Made by a program: the position numbers and the translations under genes. Under the pieces are notes generated by a model. The model was not told the DNA's origin, ran no database searches, and saw only the letters and a list, made by a program, of their open reading frames with translations. A stretch of DNA of 64,000 nucleotides, taken from contig NZ_JBFRGU010000004.1 in assembly GCF_052115485.1 (NCBI RefSeq), positions 496,001 to 560,000 of the forward strand, read 5' to 3'. This document shows positions 36,421-46,085 of the stretch, piece by piece. Numbering within the stretch: position 1 is the stretch's first letter; every line of letters begins with the position of its first letter. The DNA is from Microvirga sp052115485 (GTDB lineage: Bacteria > Pseudomonadota > Alphaproteobacteria > Rhizobiales > Beijerinckiaceae).

Positions 36421-39400
36421 ATGACATCGACTGACGCGCGCGTCTTTTCCATCTCTCCCGGCTCGGCCTTTCTGCCGACCCTTGTCGATGCGCTGCTCGA
36501 TGGCCGCCTGATCGGCTCCCTTTCCGATGATCCGACGGCGCTCGCCGATCTCACCATCTACCTGCCGACGCGCCGCGCCGCGCGGGCGCTCGTGACCCTG
36601 CTCGCGGAGCGAGGCGAAGGCAGGGCGCAGCTTCTGCCGCGCATCATTCCGCTCGGCGAAGCGGATGAAGCGGAGTTCGAACTCACCGGACTCGAAGGCA
36701 CGCCTTTTGGCGACGCTGCCGCACTGAAACCCCCGATCCCTGCGCTCGAACGCCGCTTGATCCTCACGCGCCTCGTCCAAAGCTGGTCGGCGCAAGTGGA
36801 CCGCAGCCTTCTGCGTCTCGGGCCGGAAGTGCCCTTCATGGTTCCCGCGTCTCCCGCCGATGCGGTCAATCTCGCGGGAGATCTCGAAGCGCTGATGGAT
36901 TCCTTCACCACGGAAGGGATCGACTGGCACGCGCTCAACCTTGCGGTCGATACGGATTATTCCGAACATTTCGAAATCACCCGGCGCTTCGTGCAGATCG
37001 TCAGCGACAACTGGCCGAAGATTTTGCAGGATCGGAAGGCAAGCGACCCGGCCCAGCGCCGCAACGCGTTGTTGGAAGCCGAGGCCGAGCGTCTGACGCG
37101 CGACAAGCTCCGAAATCCGATGATCGTCGCGGGCTCCACGGGTTCGATTCCGGCAACCGCCAACCTGATTGCCGCCATCGCGCGCCTGCCCAACGGGGCG
37201 GTGGTTCTGCCCGGCCTCGACACCGATCTCGATGACGAGAGCTGGACCACCATCGGCAATATTTCCGATGGCGAAACCGACCCCGTTCACGGCCATCCGC
37301 AGGCGGTTCTGCGCCGCCTCGTGGATAAGCATTTGCGCGTTCCGCGCTCTGCCGTCACGCTTCTCGGCGACATGTCCCCGAACGCGCGAGCCCGCAATCG
37401 CCTGCTCTCGGAAGCCTTGCGCCCGCCGGATACGACGGATCGCTGGGTGCTGATGAACGCTGCCGAGCGTCTTGTCCTCAGCACCGGCGGCTGCGAGGGC
37501 CTGACCGTCGTAGAGGCGGCGGACGAGCGCGAAGAGGCCTTCGCCATCGCAGTGTCGTTGCGGGAAACCCTGAGCGAGCCCGAGCGTACGGCGGCGCTGA
37601 TCACGCCCGATCGCGCGCTTGCCGCCCGTGTCGCGGCCGAACTCGGGCGATGGGGCGTCAGCGTGGAGGATTCCGCAGGGGTCGCTCTTCCCGATACACC
37701 GGCGGGCCGTCTCGCGCGCCTGACGGCGGAGGCGGCTGCGGACAACCTTCGCCCGATCCATCTGCTCGCCCTTCTCGCACATCCGCTGGTGCGGCTCGGC
37801 TGGGCACGCGAGATTGTGGAGCGCGCCGCGAGCGCGCTTGAAATCGGCGTGCTGCGGGGGCCGGAACCCGCCCCCGGAATCGCAGGCCTTCGTGCGGCTT
37901 TGGACGCACGCCGAGGGGAGAAAAAAGATCACCGCACGCCGCGACCCCGCCTTCGCTTGAGCGAGGAGGATTGGGCGCTCGCCGACGAACTCTTGCAGCG
38001 CGTCGAACAGGCCTTCGACGAATTCGGTCCCGCGTTCCACGAAGGCGATACCCTCGATCTCATGTCGCTGGTGGCAGACCACAGGCGCACGGTCGAGGCC
38101 CTGATGGCACTCCCTGACGGTGAGAGCGAGGATGATGCCTCCATCGAAGCGCTCGCGGCGCTCTTCGATGATCTCGACCTCTCCGAAATCGGCGCGCTGG
38201 AAGGCCGCTTCGCCGATTATCCTTCCTTCTTCAAGGCGCTGGCCCAACAGCGGACCTTGAGCCCGACTCCGCGCTCCACCCACCGTCGCATCAAGATCCT
38301 CGGTCTTCTCGAAGCGCGCCTTCTCACCGCCGACAGGATCGTGCTTGGTGGACTCGACGAGGGCACCTGGCCGCCGCGCACGGTGACGGATGCTTTCCTC
38401 AACCGGCCCATGCGCGCCCGCGTCGGCCTGATGCCGCCGGAGCGGCGCATCGGCCAGACAGCGCACGATTTCGTGCAGGCTCTCGGCACCCACGATGTGT
38501 TGATCACCCGCGCGCAGAAACGCGACGGATCGCCCACCGTGCCCTCGCGTTTCCTGCAACGGCTGAAAGCTTTCACCGGGCCGGATGTGTGGAGCAGCAT
38601 GACGAAAGCGGGCGAACGTTATCGCCATCTCGTGCGTGTTCTCGATACGCCAAAGCCCGCGCCCGCACTCCAGCGCCCCGAGCCAAAGCCGGATCCGAAA
38701 CTCTTTCCGCGAAGCCTCAGCGTCACGGAAATCGAAACGCTCGTGCGCGATCCGTATTCGATCTTCGCGCGTCACATTCTCAAGCTCGACGCGCTCGAAG
38801 CGATTGCGACCGCGCCGGGCGCTGCGGATCGCGGCACGATCATCCATGCGGTGTTCGGCGATTTCACGAAGGCATTTCCGAAAGGATTGCCCGAGGATGC
38901 CCTGGCGCGCGTTTTGGAACGCGGCGAAGAACTCTTCGATGAAACCCTGAAAGCGTTTCCCGAAATCGCCGCGATCTGGTGGCCACGTTTCGAACGTCTC
39001 GCCGCCGCATATGTCGATTGGGAGAAGGAGCGACGTCCGCTTCTCGCCGACATCCATCCCGAACATTCCGGCCGCCTGCCGATCACGCTTGCCGACGGCT
39101 CGATCTTCACCTTGCGCGCCCGCGCGGACCGGATCGAGCAACGCCGCGACGGCTCCTTCGTCATCGTGGACTTCAAGACGGGCCAACCGCCCGGCGTGAA
39201 AGAAGTCTTCGCAGGCTTCTCGCCGCAGCTCACCTTAGAGGCAGTGATGCTGATGAAGGGCGCGTTCGACAAGCTGTCCACAGCGAGAGAGACGCCGGAC
39301 CTTCTCTACATCCATACCTCTGGCGGGCGAGAACCGTTGACGCCAAGGCCTTTGAAACCCGGACGCGACGAGACCCGTTCTGTTGCCGAGATCGTGAGAG

Positions 39401-39567
39401 AACACGGCCATCGTTTCGAGGGCATGATAGCGCGTTATGCCAGAGGCGATGCGGCTTACGTCTCGCGGCCTTTCCCGAAATATGCGCGCCGCTTTTCCGA
39501 ATACGATCATCTCGCGCGGGTGAAAGAATGGTCGCTGGCGAGCAATGGCGAGGGAGGCGGCGAATGA
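36421..39567 (+). CDS. addB: Double-strand break repair protein AddB
   Basis: A 1048-residue subunit of the AddAB helicase-nuclease, which resects broken DNA ends for RecA. The N-terminal half has the degenerate helicase fold of alphaproteobacterial AddB (VFSISPGSAFLPTLVDALLD, LTIYLPTRRAARAL, PGLDTDLDDESW), without a usable P-loop. The middle carries LGGLDEGTWPPRTVTDAFLN and AHDFVQALG, and the C terminus the RecB-type nuclease with the key VIVDFKTGQPPG near residue 915. The stop overlaps the start of addA as ATGA, so the subunits are made together. Confidence 0.94.
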   Translation: MTSTDARVFSISPGSAFLPTLVDALLDGRLIGSLSDDPTALADLTIYLPTRRAARALVTLLAERGEGRAQLLPRIIPLGEADEAEFELTGLEGTPFGDAAALKPPIPALERRLILTRLVQSWSAQVDRSLLRLGPEVPFMVPASPADAVNLAGDLEALMDSFTTEGIDWHALNLAVDTDYSEHFEITRRFVQIVSDNWPKILQDRKASDPAQRRNALLEAEAERLTRDKLRNPMIVAGSTGSIPATANLIAAIARLPNGAVVLPGLDTDLDDESWTTIGNISDGETDPVHGHPQAVLRRLVDKHLRVPRSAVTLLGDMSPNARARNRLLSEALRPPDTTDRWVLMNAAERLVLSTGGCEGLTVVEAADEREEAFAIAVSLRETLSEPERTAALITPDRALAARVAAELGRWGVSVEDSAGVALPDTPAGRLARLTAEAAADNLRPIHLLALLAHPLVRLGWAREIVERAASALEIGVLRGPEPAPGIAGLRAALDARRGEKKDHRTPRPRLRLSEEDWALADELLQRVEQAFDEFGPAFHEGDTLDLMSLVADHRRTVEALMALPDGESEDDASIEALAALFDDLDLSEIGALEGRFADYPSFFKALAQQRTLSPTPRSTHRRIKILGLLEARLLTADRIVLGGLDEGTWPPRTVTDAFLNRPMRARVGLMPPERRIGQTAHDFVQALGTHDVLITRAQKRDGSPTVPSRFLQRLKAFTGPDVWSSMTKAGERYRHLVRVLDTPKPAPALQRPEPKPDPKLFPRSLSVTEIETLVRDPYSIFARHILKLDALEAIATAPGAADRGTIIHAVFGDFTKAFPKGLPEDALARVLERGEELFDETLKAFPEIAAIWWPRFERLAAAYVDWEKERRPLLADIHPEHSGRLPITLADGSIFTLRARADRIEQRRDGSFVIVDFKTGQPPGVKEVFAGFSPQLTLEAVMLMKGAFDKLSTARETPDLLYIHTSGGREPLTPRPLKPGRDETRSVAEIVREHGHRFEGMIARYARGDAAYVSRPFPKYARRFSEYDHLARVKEWSLASNGEGGGE

Positions 39568-42500
39568 ACGATCTCGTCGTCCCGACCCACACCAGGGATT
39601 CGCAGCGCAAGGCCGCCGATCCGCGAGCATCCGCCTGGGTGTCCGCCAATGCAGGCGCGGGCAAAACCAAAGTTCTGACGGACCGGGTGGTGCGGCTTCT
39701 GCTCGCCGGATCGCCGCCCGGAAAAATCCTCTGCCTCACCTTCACCAAGGCCGCCGCCGCCAATATGGCGATCCGAGTTTTCGAGCGCCTCGGCCGCTGG
39801 GTCACGCTCGACGACGAGGCGCTGATCGCGGAATTGACGGAACTGGAAGGCGAGCACCCAAGCGCCTCGCATTTGCGTCTCGCGCGCACACTCTTCGCCC
39901 GCGCCGTCGAGACACCGGGCGGCTTGAAGATCGACACCATCCACGCCTTCTGCGAACGCCTTCTGCACCTCGCGCCCTTCGAGGCGAATGTGCCTGCACG
40001 CTTCACGGTCCTCGATGAAAGCCAGAGCGATGAACTCCTGGCGAACGAGACGGACAGGGTGTTGGCGCGCGCCATGGCCGAACCCGGCTCCGTGCTTCAC
40101 AAGGCGCTCGGCATCGTGACCGTCGAGGCGACCGGCGATGCTCTCGCAGCGGTGTTGAGTTCAGCGCTTCGTTGCAAGGATTTCCTGCATCATCCCGAGG
40201 GGTTGGAGGCGGGCTTCGCGCGCCTTCGCCATGAACTCGGCTTGTCGCCGGGCGAGGATGTGGCGAGCATCGAGCGCGCCATGATCGAGGACGGCCTTGC
40301 ACCCTCGCAATGGCTCGCCATCGCGCAAGAGCTGCTCACCGGGAAAGCCACCGACCAGGAGCGGGCGAACGCGTTCATTGCGGCGGCGAACGCCGTCACT
40401 CATGACGAGAAACTGGGCAAGTATCTTTCGGTCTTCCTGACCAAGGAGGATGCGCTCCGCTCGGAAGACCGCTTCGTCACGAAGGCCGTTGCCCCCGTTC
40501 TGAAGGATAAGCTCGTCGACGAGATGCATCGCATCGGCCGCCTTCTCAACCGACGCAAGGCCGCCGAAGCGATGGAGCGCACCGTCGCGCTTTTCATGCT
40601 CGCCGCCGAGATCGGACGCAATGTGGATCGTGCCAAGGCGCGGCTCGGGGCACTCGATTTTCAGGATCTCATCGACAAGACGCTCGGCGTTCTCTCCCGC
40701 GACGATTCCGGATGGATTCTCTACAAGCTCGATCGCGGCATCGATCACGTGCTCGTGGACGAGGCACAGGATACGAACCCGCAACAATGGGAGATCCTGC
40801 GTCGTATCACGGAGGACTTCACCGCCGGCGTCGGCGCGCGGGACAGGCGCCTGCGCACCCTGTTCGCGGTCGGCGATCCAAAGCAATCGATCTATGGTTT
40901 TCAGGGCGCGGCTCCGCAGGAATTCGAAACGAGCCGTCAGGCCTGGGCGCGGAAAGTGCGCGATGCGACGATGCACTTCGAAGATGTGCGCCTCACCGTC
41001 TCGTTCCGCTCGGCGACCGCCGTTCTCTCGGCCGTGGACGCGACCTTCGCGCTGCCGCAGAATTTCAAGGGCCTCTCCTTCGAGGACCACGCGGTCGGCA
41101 CGGTGCATGAGAGCGCGCGTCCGCACGCTCCGGGCCATGTCGAACTCTGGCCGATCGAGCGCCCGAGCGACGAGGAAGAGCCGGAGGCGTGGGTTCTGCC
41201 CATAGACCAGCCCGAACAGCATGCGCCGCCGGTCGTCGTCGCCCGGCGCATCGCACGCGCCGTCAAGGGCTGGATCACGCGCGGCGACGATACCGGTCGC
41301 GTGTGGGGCGCGGGCGATGTCCTCATTCTCGTGCGCAAGCGAGGCGCTGCTTTTGAAGCGGTGATCCGCGCGTTGAAGGAAGCAGGCGTGCCTGTGGCGG
41401 GCGCAGACCGTCTCAACATCGGCGAACACATCGCCGTGCTCGATCTTGTCGCGGCGGGCCGCGCGGCGCTTTTGCCGGAAGACGATCTGACACTTGCCAC
41501 CGCGCTGAAATCGCCTCTCGTCGGCCTCACCGACGACGATCTCATCCGCATTGCGGCGTCGCGCGGCGCCGATGAATCGCTAATCGCGGCATTGGGACGT
41601 CATGCATCGCAGGATGACGCCGCAAGACGCGGCCTCGATGCCTTCCATGCATGGCGGAAACTCGCCCGCGCGCATGGCCCATTCGGCTTTTTCGCGACCT
41701 TGCTCGGGCCGCTGAATGGTCGCTCAAAACTCGTTGCACGGCTCGGCAGCGAAGCAGGCGATGCCATCGATGCTTTCCTGAGCTTCGCGCATCAATCGGA
41801 GATGGCGGAGACGCCTTCTCTCACGATTTTCCTCAACCGTTTCGAATCCGCGTCACACACCATCAAACGCGATCTCGACGCCGTGCATGATGAGGTGCGC
41901 GTCATGACCGTGCATGGCGCGAAAGGTCTTGAAGCGCCTGTGGTGATCGTCATCGACGGCTGCGAAGTTCTGGGCCGCGATCCACCGCTGATCCAGCTTC
42001 CGACCGCCTCGGGTGACACGCTTCCCGTCTGGTCTGCCAGCAAGGGGCAGGACAGTGCCGCGCTGGCCACAGCGCGCGCCGATCTTCACGCTAAAGGTCT
42101 GGAGGAGCACAATCGCCTTCTCTATGTGGCCATGACCCGCGCCAAGGACCGGCTCGTCATCGCTCCCTATCTCGGCGGCAACAGAAAAAATCCGCCGGAC
42201 GAGGCCTGGAGCGAGATGATCCGGCGCGGACTCGTCGGCAAGGCGGGCGCGCTGGAGCAGGACGAAGCGCCTTACGGTGCCATCGAAGTCTGGCGTGACG
42301 GCAACATGCGGGCAGGCCATGCAAAGGCCTCGGATGTGGCGCGTGCCGATCCCGCACCGGTCCCCGACTGGCTGACGCAACCGGTCGCCCCGGAGCCGGA
42401 ACCCCTGCCGCCGCTGCGCCCCTCCAGCGCCCTTGGTGCGGCCGACCGGCTGGCACGGCCAGGCGATGGACCCTATGCGCCCGATGCCCGGCTTCGCGGC

Positions 42501-43004
42501 ACGCTCGTGCACGCACTGTTGGAACGTCTGCCGAACCAGCGCCCCGAGCACCGGGAAGCTGTCGCCCGCGCCTATGTGAAGGCGAAAGCGCCGCGCCTGA
42601 AGGCCGAGCTCGCCGAGACGATCATCGCCCAGGCGCTCAGCGTGATCAGTCACAACGCCCTGCATCCGCTCTTTGGCGCAAATTCCCGCGCCGAAGCGCC
42701 GATTGCGGGCAAGGTCTCGACCGCTTCCGGCGATGTGATGGTCTCCGGCCAGATCGACCGCCTTGCGGTGCTCGAAACTGAGGTGTTGGTCGCCGATTTC
42801 AAGACCACCGCCCGCCCACCGAGAGCCGGCGAGGCGACGCCACGGGCTTATGCGGCGCAATTGGCGCTGTATCGCCAATTGTTGCGCGAAATCTATCCGG
42901 GGCGGCGGGTGCGGGCCTTCCTGATCTGGACATCCGGTCCGGTCATTCACGAGTTGAGAGAGCAGGAGCTTGATTCAGCCCTCAGCCTCATCAAAGCGGC
43001 GTGA
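39564..43004 (+). CDS. addA: Double-strand break repair helicase AddA
   Basis: A 1146-residue UvrD-family helicase and nuclease, partner of AddB. Walker A is SANAGAGKTKVLTDR at residues 27-41, motif II is HVLVDEAQDTNPQQW near 396, motif III VGDPKQSIYGFQGAAP near 436, motif V VMTVHGAKGLEAPVVIV and motif VI LLYVAMTRAKDRL. The C-terminal RecB nuclease has VADFKTTARPP near residue 1077. The start ATG is fixed by the 4-base overlap with addB; the longer frame is an out-of-frame reading of addB. It ends a likely divL-tsaE-murU-addB-addA gene string. Confidence 0.96.
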   Translation: MNDLVVPTHTRDSQRKAADPRASAWVSANAGAGKTKVLTDRVVRLLLAGSPPGKILCLTFTKAAAANMAIRVFERLGRWVTLDDEALIAELTELEGEHPSASHLRLARTLFARAVETPGGLKIDTIHAFCERLLHLAPFEANVPARFTVLDESQSDELLANETDRVLARAMAEPGSVLHKALGIVTVEATGDALAAVLSSALRCKDFLHHPEGLEAGFARLRHELGLSPGEDVASIERAMIEDGLAPSQWLAIAQELLTGKATDQERANAFIAAANAVTHDEKLGKYLSVFLTKEDALRSEDRFVTKAVAPVLKDKLVDEMHRIGRLLNRRKAAEAMERTVALFMLAAEIGRNVDRAKARLGALDFQDLIDKTLGVLSRDDSGWILYKLDRGIDHVLVDEAQDTNPQQWEILRRITEDFTAGVGARDRRLRTLFAVGDPKQSIYGFQGAAPQEFETSRQAWARKVRDATMHFEDVRLTVSFRSATAVLSAVDATFALPQNFKGLSFEDHAVGTVHESARPHAPGHVELWPIERPSDEEEPEAWVLPIDQPEQHAPPVVVARRIARAVKGWITRGDDTGRVWGAGDVLILVRKRGAAFEAVIRALKEAGVPVAGADRLNIGEHIAVLDLVAAGRAALLPEDDLTLATALKSPLVGLTDDDLIRIAASRGADESLIAALGRHASQDDAARRGLDAFHAWRKLARAHGPFGFFATLLGPLNGRSKLVARLGSEAGDAIDAFLSFAHQSEMAETPSLTIFLNRFESASHTIKRDLDAVHDEVRVMTVHGAKGLEAPVVIVIDGCEVLGRDPPLIQLPTASGDTLPVWSASKGQDSAALATARADLHAKGLEEHNRLLYVAMTRAKDRLVIAPYLGGNRKNPPDEAWSEMIRRGLVGKAGALEQDEAPYGAIEVWRDGNMRAGHAKASDVARADPAPVPDWLTQPVAPEPEPLPPLRPSSALGAADRLARPGDGPYAPDARLRGTLVHALLERLPNQRPEHREAVARAYVKAKAPRLKAELAETIIAQALSVISHNALHPLFGANSRAEAPIAGKVSTASGDVMVSGQIDRLAVLETEVLVADFKTTARPPRAGEATPRAYAAQLALYRQLLREIYPGRRVRAFLIWTSGPVIHELREQELDSALSLIKAA

Positions 43005-43188
43005 TGACAAAGACGGTCGCTTGATTCCGGACGGGGGGCTTCTTAACTTGCCTCGACAGACAGGCGATTCCTGCTTTTGAGTCGCGCTTTTAGGGCATGG
43101 TCCGGCGGACATTCGTCGGAAATATCATGCGAGATAACAAGGACTTGCGAGCACTATCCTGCTCCAAGAGCCAGCAAAGGTGATTGTA

Positions 43189-43509
43189 ATGGCGACCGTT
43201 AAGGTAACCGATTCGAGCTTCGCACAGGATGTGTTGAACTCGGCCGAACCCGTCGTTGTGGATTTCTGGGCGGAATGGTGCGGCCCCTGCCGCATGATCG
43301 GCCCGGCTCTGGAAGAAATTTCAAACGAGATGGCCGGCAAGGTGAAGATCGCCAAGCTCAATGTGGACGAAAATCCGCAGATCTCCTCCCAGCTCGGCAT
43401 CCGCTCCATCCCGGCGCTCATGATGTTCAAGGGCGGCAAGGTCGTGGCCCAGAAGGTCGGCGCCGCGCCCAAGGGCGACCTCGCGAAATGGATCCAGGCC
43501 TCGGCTTGA
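43189..43509 (+). CDS. trxA: Thioredoxin
   Basis: A 106-residue thioredoxin with the active site WCGPC at residues 30-34 (FWAEWCGPCRMIGPALEEIS) and the cis-Pro in RSIPALMMFKGG. It reduces disulphides in cytoplasmic enzymes such as ribonucleotide reductase. I start at the ATG at 43189 because AAAGGTGA lies seven to eight bases upstream; that element itself contains an in-frame GTG at 43180 which would be a poor start. It is 184 bases from addA and has its own terminator. Confidence 0.97.
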   Translation: MATVKVTDSSFAQDVLNSAEPVVVDFWAEWCGPCRMIGPALEEISNEMAGKVKIAKLNVDENPQISSQLGIRSIPALMMFKGGKVVAQKVGAAPKGDLAKWIQASA

Positions 43510-43531
43510 GTTCACCTCCGATAGAATGACG

Positions 43532-43555
43532 AAAGGGGCCGGAAGGCCCCTTTTT
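43532..43555 (+). terminator. Intrinsic terminator of trxA
   Basis: Stem AAGGGGCC / GGCCCCTT with tetraloop GGAA and a TTTTTC tail, 23 bases after the trxA stop. Confidence 0.92.
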
Positions 43556-43597
43556 CATGTTGATTGCCACAGAGCCCAAGCGTAGATCCAAGCGCAG

Positions 43598-43699
43598 CCT
43601 CATCCTGAGAGGCCGTCAGGCCGTCTCGAAGGACGAGGCGTCTCCAGAGCATTCCGACCCTCCTTCCAGACGCGGCTGCGCCGCTCCGCAGGATGAGGG
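43598..43699. repeat. CCTCATCCTGAG-type inverted repeat
   Basis: CCTCATCCTGAGAGG..GTCTCGAAGGACGAGG is followed by its near reverse complement CCTCCTTCCAGACGCGG-like, GCTCCGCAGGATGAGGG. The single-sided form of the same element is at 7207-7250. It lies in the convergent gap between trxA and folC. Confidence 0.75.
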
Positions 43700-43715
43700 G
43701 CGGCATCCGATGCAT

Positions 43716-45041
43716 CTACTGCGGCGGCGTCCCGTTCGCCGCCAGCACCTCGCCCGCGAGATAGAGCGAGCCGCAGATCAGGATGCGCGGCGGGTGTTCC
43801 CAAACGAAATTGTTGAGCGATGCCAAAGCGGTTTCCACACTCGCCTGGATCGACGTGATGAGGCCGACGCTTCCCGCGATGTCGGCGGTCTCTTCCGCCG
43901 GACGCCCCGCGATCTGGCCCGCGATGGGGACCGCGATCACTTCGCGCGCGAGGCCGAGAAAATTCTTGAAGAAGGCTTCCGAATCCTTGGTGCCAAGCAT
44001 CCCGACGATGAGCACGAGCGGCGCTTCGCTATGCTCGCCCCGCTCCGCCATCGCTGCGGCGAGCACGCGCCCGCCATCGGCATTGTGCCCGCCATCGAGC
44101 CACAACTCGCTGCCCTCCGGTGCGATGCTCTCCAGCACGCCGTTGGAGAGACGCTGCAGCCGGCCCGGCCATTCGGCCCGGCGCAATCCGGCCTCGAAAG
44201 CCTGACTCTCGAACCGTTCGAAACCTGCGGCACGCAAAGCCGCGATGGCCGTGCCCGCATTGATGAATTGATGCCGCCCGACGAGTTTGGGAAGCGGTAG
44301 ATCGAGCAGGCCCTTCTCGTCCTGATAGACGAGCCGCCCGGCCTCCTCGTGAACGGAGAAATCCTGCCCGCCCACAATAATGGGCGATGCGCCGACAGTT
44401 TCCGCCGCCGCGCACAAGACGTCGTCGGCGACGCGATAATCCTGATGCGCAATGATTGCCGGACAGTCGCGCTTGAAGATGCCGGCCTTCTCGCCGGCAA
44501 TGCCTTCCAGGGTCGTGCCGAGATATTCGGCGTGATCGTGGCCGATGGAGGTGACGACGGCAGCAGCCGGGCGGTCGATCACGTTGGTGGCATCATAACG
44601 ACCGCCGAGACCGACCTCGAGGAGCAGCACGTCGGCAGGCTCTTCAGCAAACAGCAGGATCGCAGCGGCGGTTGTGATCTCGAACACGGTGATGGGCTCG
44701 CCCGCATTCACCGCCTCGCAGCGGCGCAGCGCTTCGACAAGACGATCCTCTTCCACATAACGCCCGCCGCCAAAACGGCCGAGGCGGATGCGCTCGTGGA
44801 AGCGCACGAGATGCGGCGAGGTGTAGACGTGAACCGCAAGCCCGGCGCTTTCCAGAATCGCGCGCATGAAGGCGATGGTGGAACCCTTGCCGTTCGTGCC
44901 GGCCACGTGAATCGTCGGCGGCAGGCGCCGCTCGGGGTGCCCGAGCTGGGCGAGAAGCCGCTGAATGCGCCCGAGCGACAGATCGATGGTCTTCGGGTGC
45001 AGGGCGAGAAAGCGCGCGATCAGCGCATCGGAGGAATCCAT
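43716..45041 (-). CDS. folC: Folylpolyglutamate synthase / dihydrofolate synthase
   Basis: A 441-residue Mur-ligase-family enzyme that adds glutamate to dihydropteroate and to folates. The P-loop is VAGTNGKGSTIAFMRA at about residues 47-62, followed by SPHLVRFHERIRL, FEITTAAAILLF, EVGLGGRYDATNVI and, in the C-terminal domain, WLDGGHNADGGRVLA. The start at 45039-45041 gives MDSSDALIARFLALHP, the usual beginning; the open frame extends 21 codons further, but that part is made of a dyad repeat. It is downstream of accD and trpA on the same strand. Confidence 0.96.
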   Translation of the reverse strand: MDSSDALIARFLALHPKTIDLSLGRIQRLLAQLGHPERRLPPTIHVAGTNGKGSTIAFMRAILESAGLAVHVYTSPHLVRFHERIRLGRFGGGRYVEEDRLVEALRRCEAVNAGEPITVFEITTAAAILLFAEEPADVLLLEVGLGGRYDATNVIDRPAAAVVTSIGHDHAEYLGTTLEGIAGEKAGIFKRDCPAIIAHQDYRVADDVLCAAAETVGASPIIVGGQDFSVHEEAGRLVYQDEKGLLDLPLPKLVGRHQFINAGTAIAALRAAGFERFESQAFEAGLRRAEWPGRLQRLSNGVLESIAPEGSELWLDGGHNADGGRVLAAAMAERGEHSEAPLVLIVGMLGTKDSEAFFKNFLGLAREVIAVPIAGQIAGRPAEETADIAGSVGLITSIQASVETALASLNNFVWEHPPRILICGSLYLAGEVLAANGTPPQ

Positions 45042-45045
45042 CGCC

Positions 45046-45105
45046 CTGCTCCAAACATGATCCGAAAAAGTGGGATCCGGTTTTTCGATAAGATCATGCG
45101 GCAAC
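45046..45105. repeat. Dispersed dyad repeat, copy 7 (variant arm part)
   Basis: A diverged copy with inner arms CATGATCCGAAAAAGTGGGA and TCCGGTTTTTCGATAAGATC followed by ATGCGGCAAC. It is the form most common in other rhizobia. It fills the 71-base gap between accD and folC; the hairpin part is missing. Confidence 0.75.
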
Positions 45106-45112
45106 GAAAACT

Positions 45113-45973
45113 TTAAGCCGCGACCGCCGGGGTCTTTGTGAGGAGACGAGAAAGCCGCGCGATGGTGGCCTTCAGGTCATGACGATGCACGACCATGTCC
45201 ACCATACCGTGATCCTTCAGGTATTCGGAACGCTGGAAGCCGTCGGGCAGCTTCTCGCGGATGGTCTGCTCGATCACGCGCGGACCCGCAAAGCCGATGA
45301 GTGCGCCGGGCTCGGCAATCTGGACATCGCCCAGCATCGCGTAAGACGCCGTGACACCGCCGGTGGTCGGGTTGGTGAGCACGACGATATACGGCAGTTT
45401 CGCATCGCGCAGGCGACGCACGGCGACTGTGGTGCGGGGCAGTTGCATGAGGGAGAGAATGCCCTCCTGCATGCGCGCGCCACCGGAAGCCGCGAAGAGC
45501 ACGAACGGCGTCTTCTTTTCGAGCGCGGTCTCGGCACCCTTCACGATCGCCTCGCCCGCGGCCATGCCAAGCGAGCCGCCCATGAAGCCGAAATCCTGCA
45601 CCGCGATGGTCATCGGCAGGCTCTCGACACGGCCGTAGCCGACCTTGAACACATCCTGCATACCCGTCTTGGTGCGAGCATCCTTCAGGCGGTCGGTGTA
45701 GCGCTTCTCGTCGCGGAATTTCAGCGGATCGACCGGCGCATCAGGCAGGGCCACATCGAGCCAGGTGCCGCCATCGAACATCAGGCCGAGGCGCTGAGCG
45801 GCCGAGACGCGCATGTGGTGGTTGGAACCGGGAATGACCCACTGGTTCGCCTCCACATCCTTGTGGAACACCACCTGCCCGGTCTCCGGACACTTGATCC
45901 AGAGATTGTCGGGCGATTCCCGCTTGAACAGCGTCTTGATCTTCGGTCGAACGACTTCGGAGATCCAGTTCAT
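45113..45973 (-). CDS. accD: Acetyl-CoA carboxylase carboxyltransferase beta subunit
   Basis: The 286-residue beta subunit of acetyl-CoA carboxyltransferase, which with AccA makes malonyl-CoA for fatty acid synthesis. The crotonase-like core is clear: FGFMGGSLGMAAGEAIVKG, FAASGGARMQEGILSLMQL and IGFAGPRVIEQTIREKLPDG. At the N terminus the place of the four-Cys zinc ribbon reads LWIKCPETGQVVFHKDVEAN with one Cys only, the normal state in alphaproteobacteria. The ATG at 45971-45973 gives MNWISEVVRPKIK; the upstream extension is repeat-derived. It lies between trpA and folC. Confidence 0.96.
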   Translation of the reverse strand: MNWISEVVRPKIKTLFKRESPDNLWIKCPETGQVVFHKDVEANQWVIPGSNHHMRVSAAQRLGLMFDGGTWLDVALPDAPVDPLKFRDEKRYTDRLKDARTKTGMQDVFKVGYGRVESLPMTIAVQDFGFMGGSLGMAAGEAIVKGAETALEKKTPFVLFAASGGARMQEGILSLMQLPRTTVAVRRLRDAKLPYIVVLTNPTTGGVTASYAMLGDVQIAEPGALIGFAGPRVIEQTIREKLPDGFQRSEYLKDHGMVDMVVHRHDLKATIARLSRLLTKTPAVAA

Positions 45974-45989
45974 GATTCTCAATCCTCTC

Positions 45990-46072
45990 GTCATGGCCGG
46001 GCTTGCCCCGGCCATCCACGTCTTTCCCACGCAGTTAAGGCGTGGATGCCCGGATCAAGTCCGGGCATGACG
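45990..46072. repeat. GTCATGGCCGGGC-type inverted repeat
   Basis: TCATGGCCGGGCTTGCCCCG with CCATCCACG at the left and CGTGGATGCCCGGATCAAGT with CCGGGCATGACG at the right. It fills most of the gap between trpA and accD and can form an mRNA stem inside their likely transcript. Confidence 0.8.
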
Positions 46073-46085
46073 CGTCTTTAATTCT

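Noticed and set aside
36172..39186. Very long open frame on the minus strand inside addB
   Set aside because: It is the antisense of addB; the composition is Arg/His/Glu-rich without motifs, as expected from GC-rich codon use. The same holds for the long antisense frames over polA (14123-16363), pckA (22789-24519) and chvG (26239-28128).
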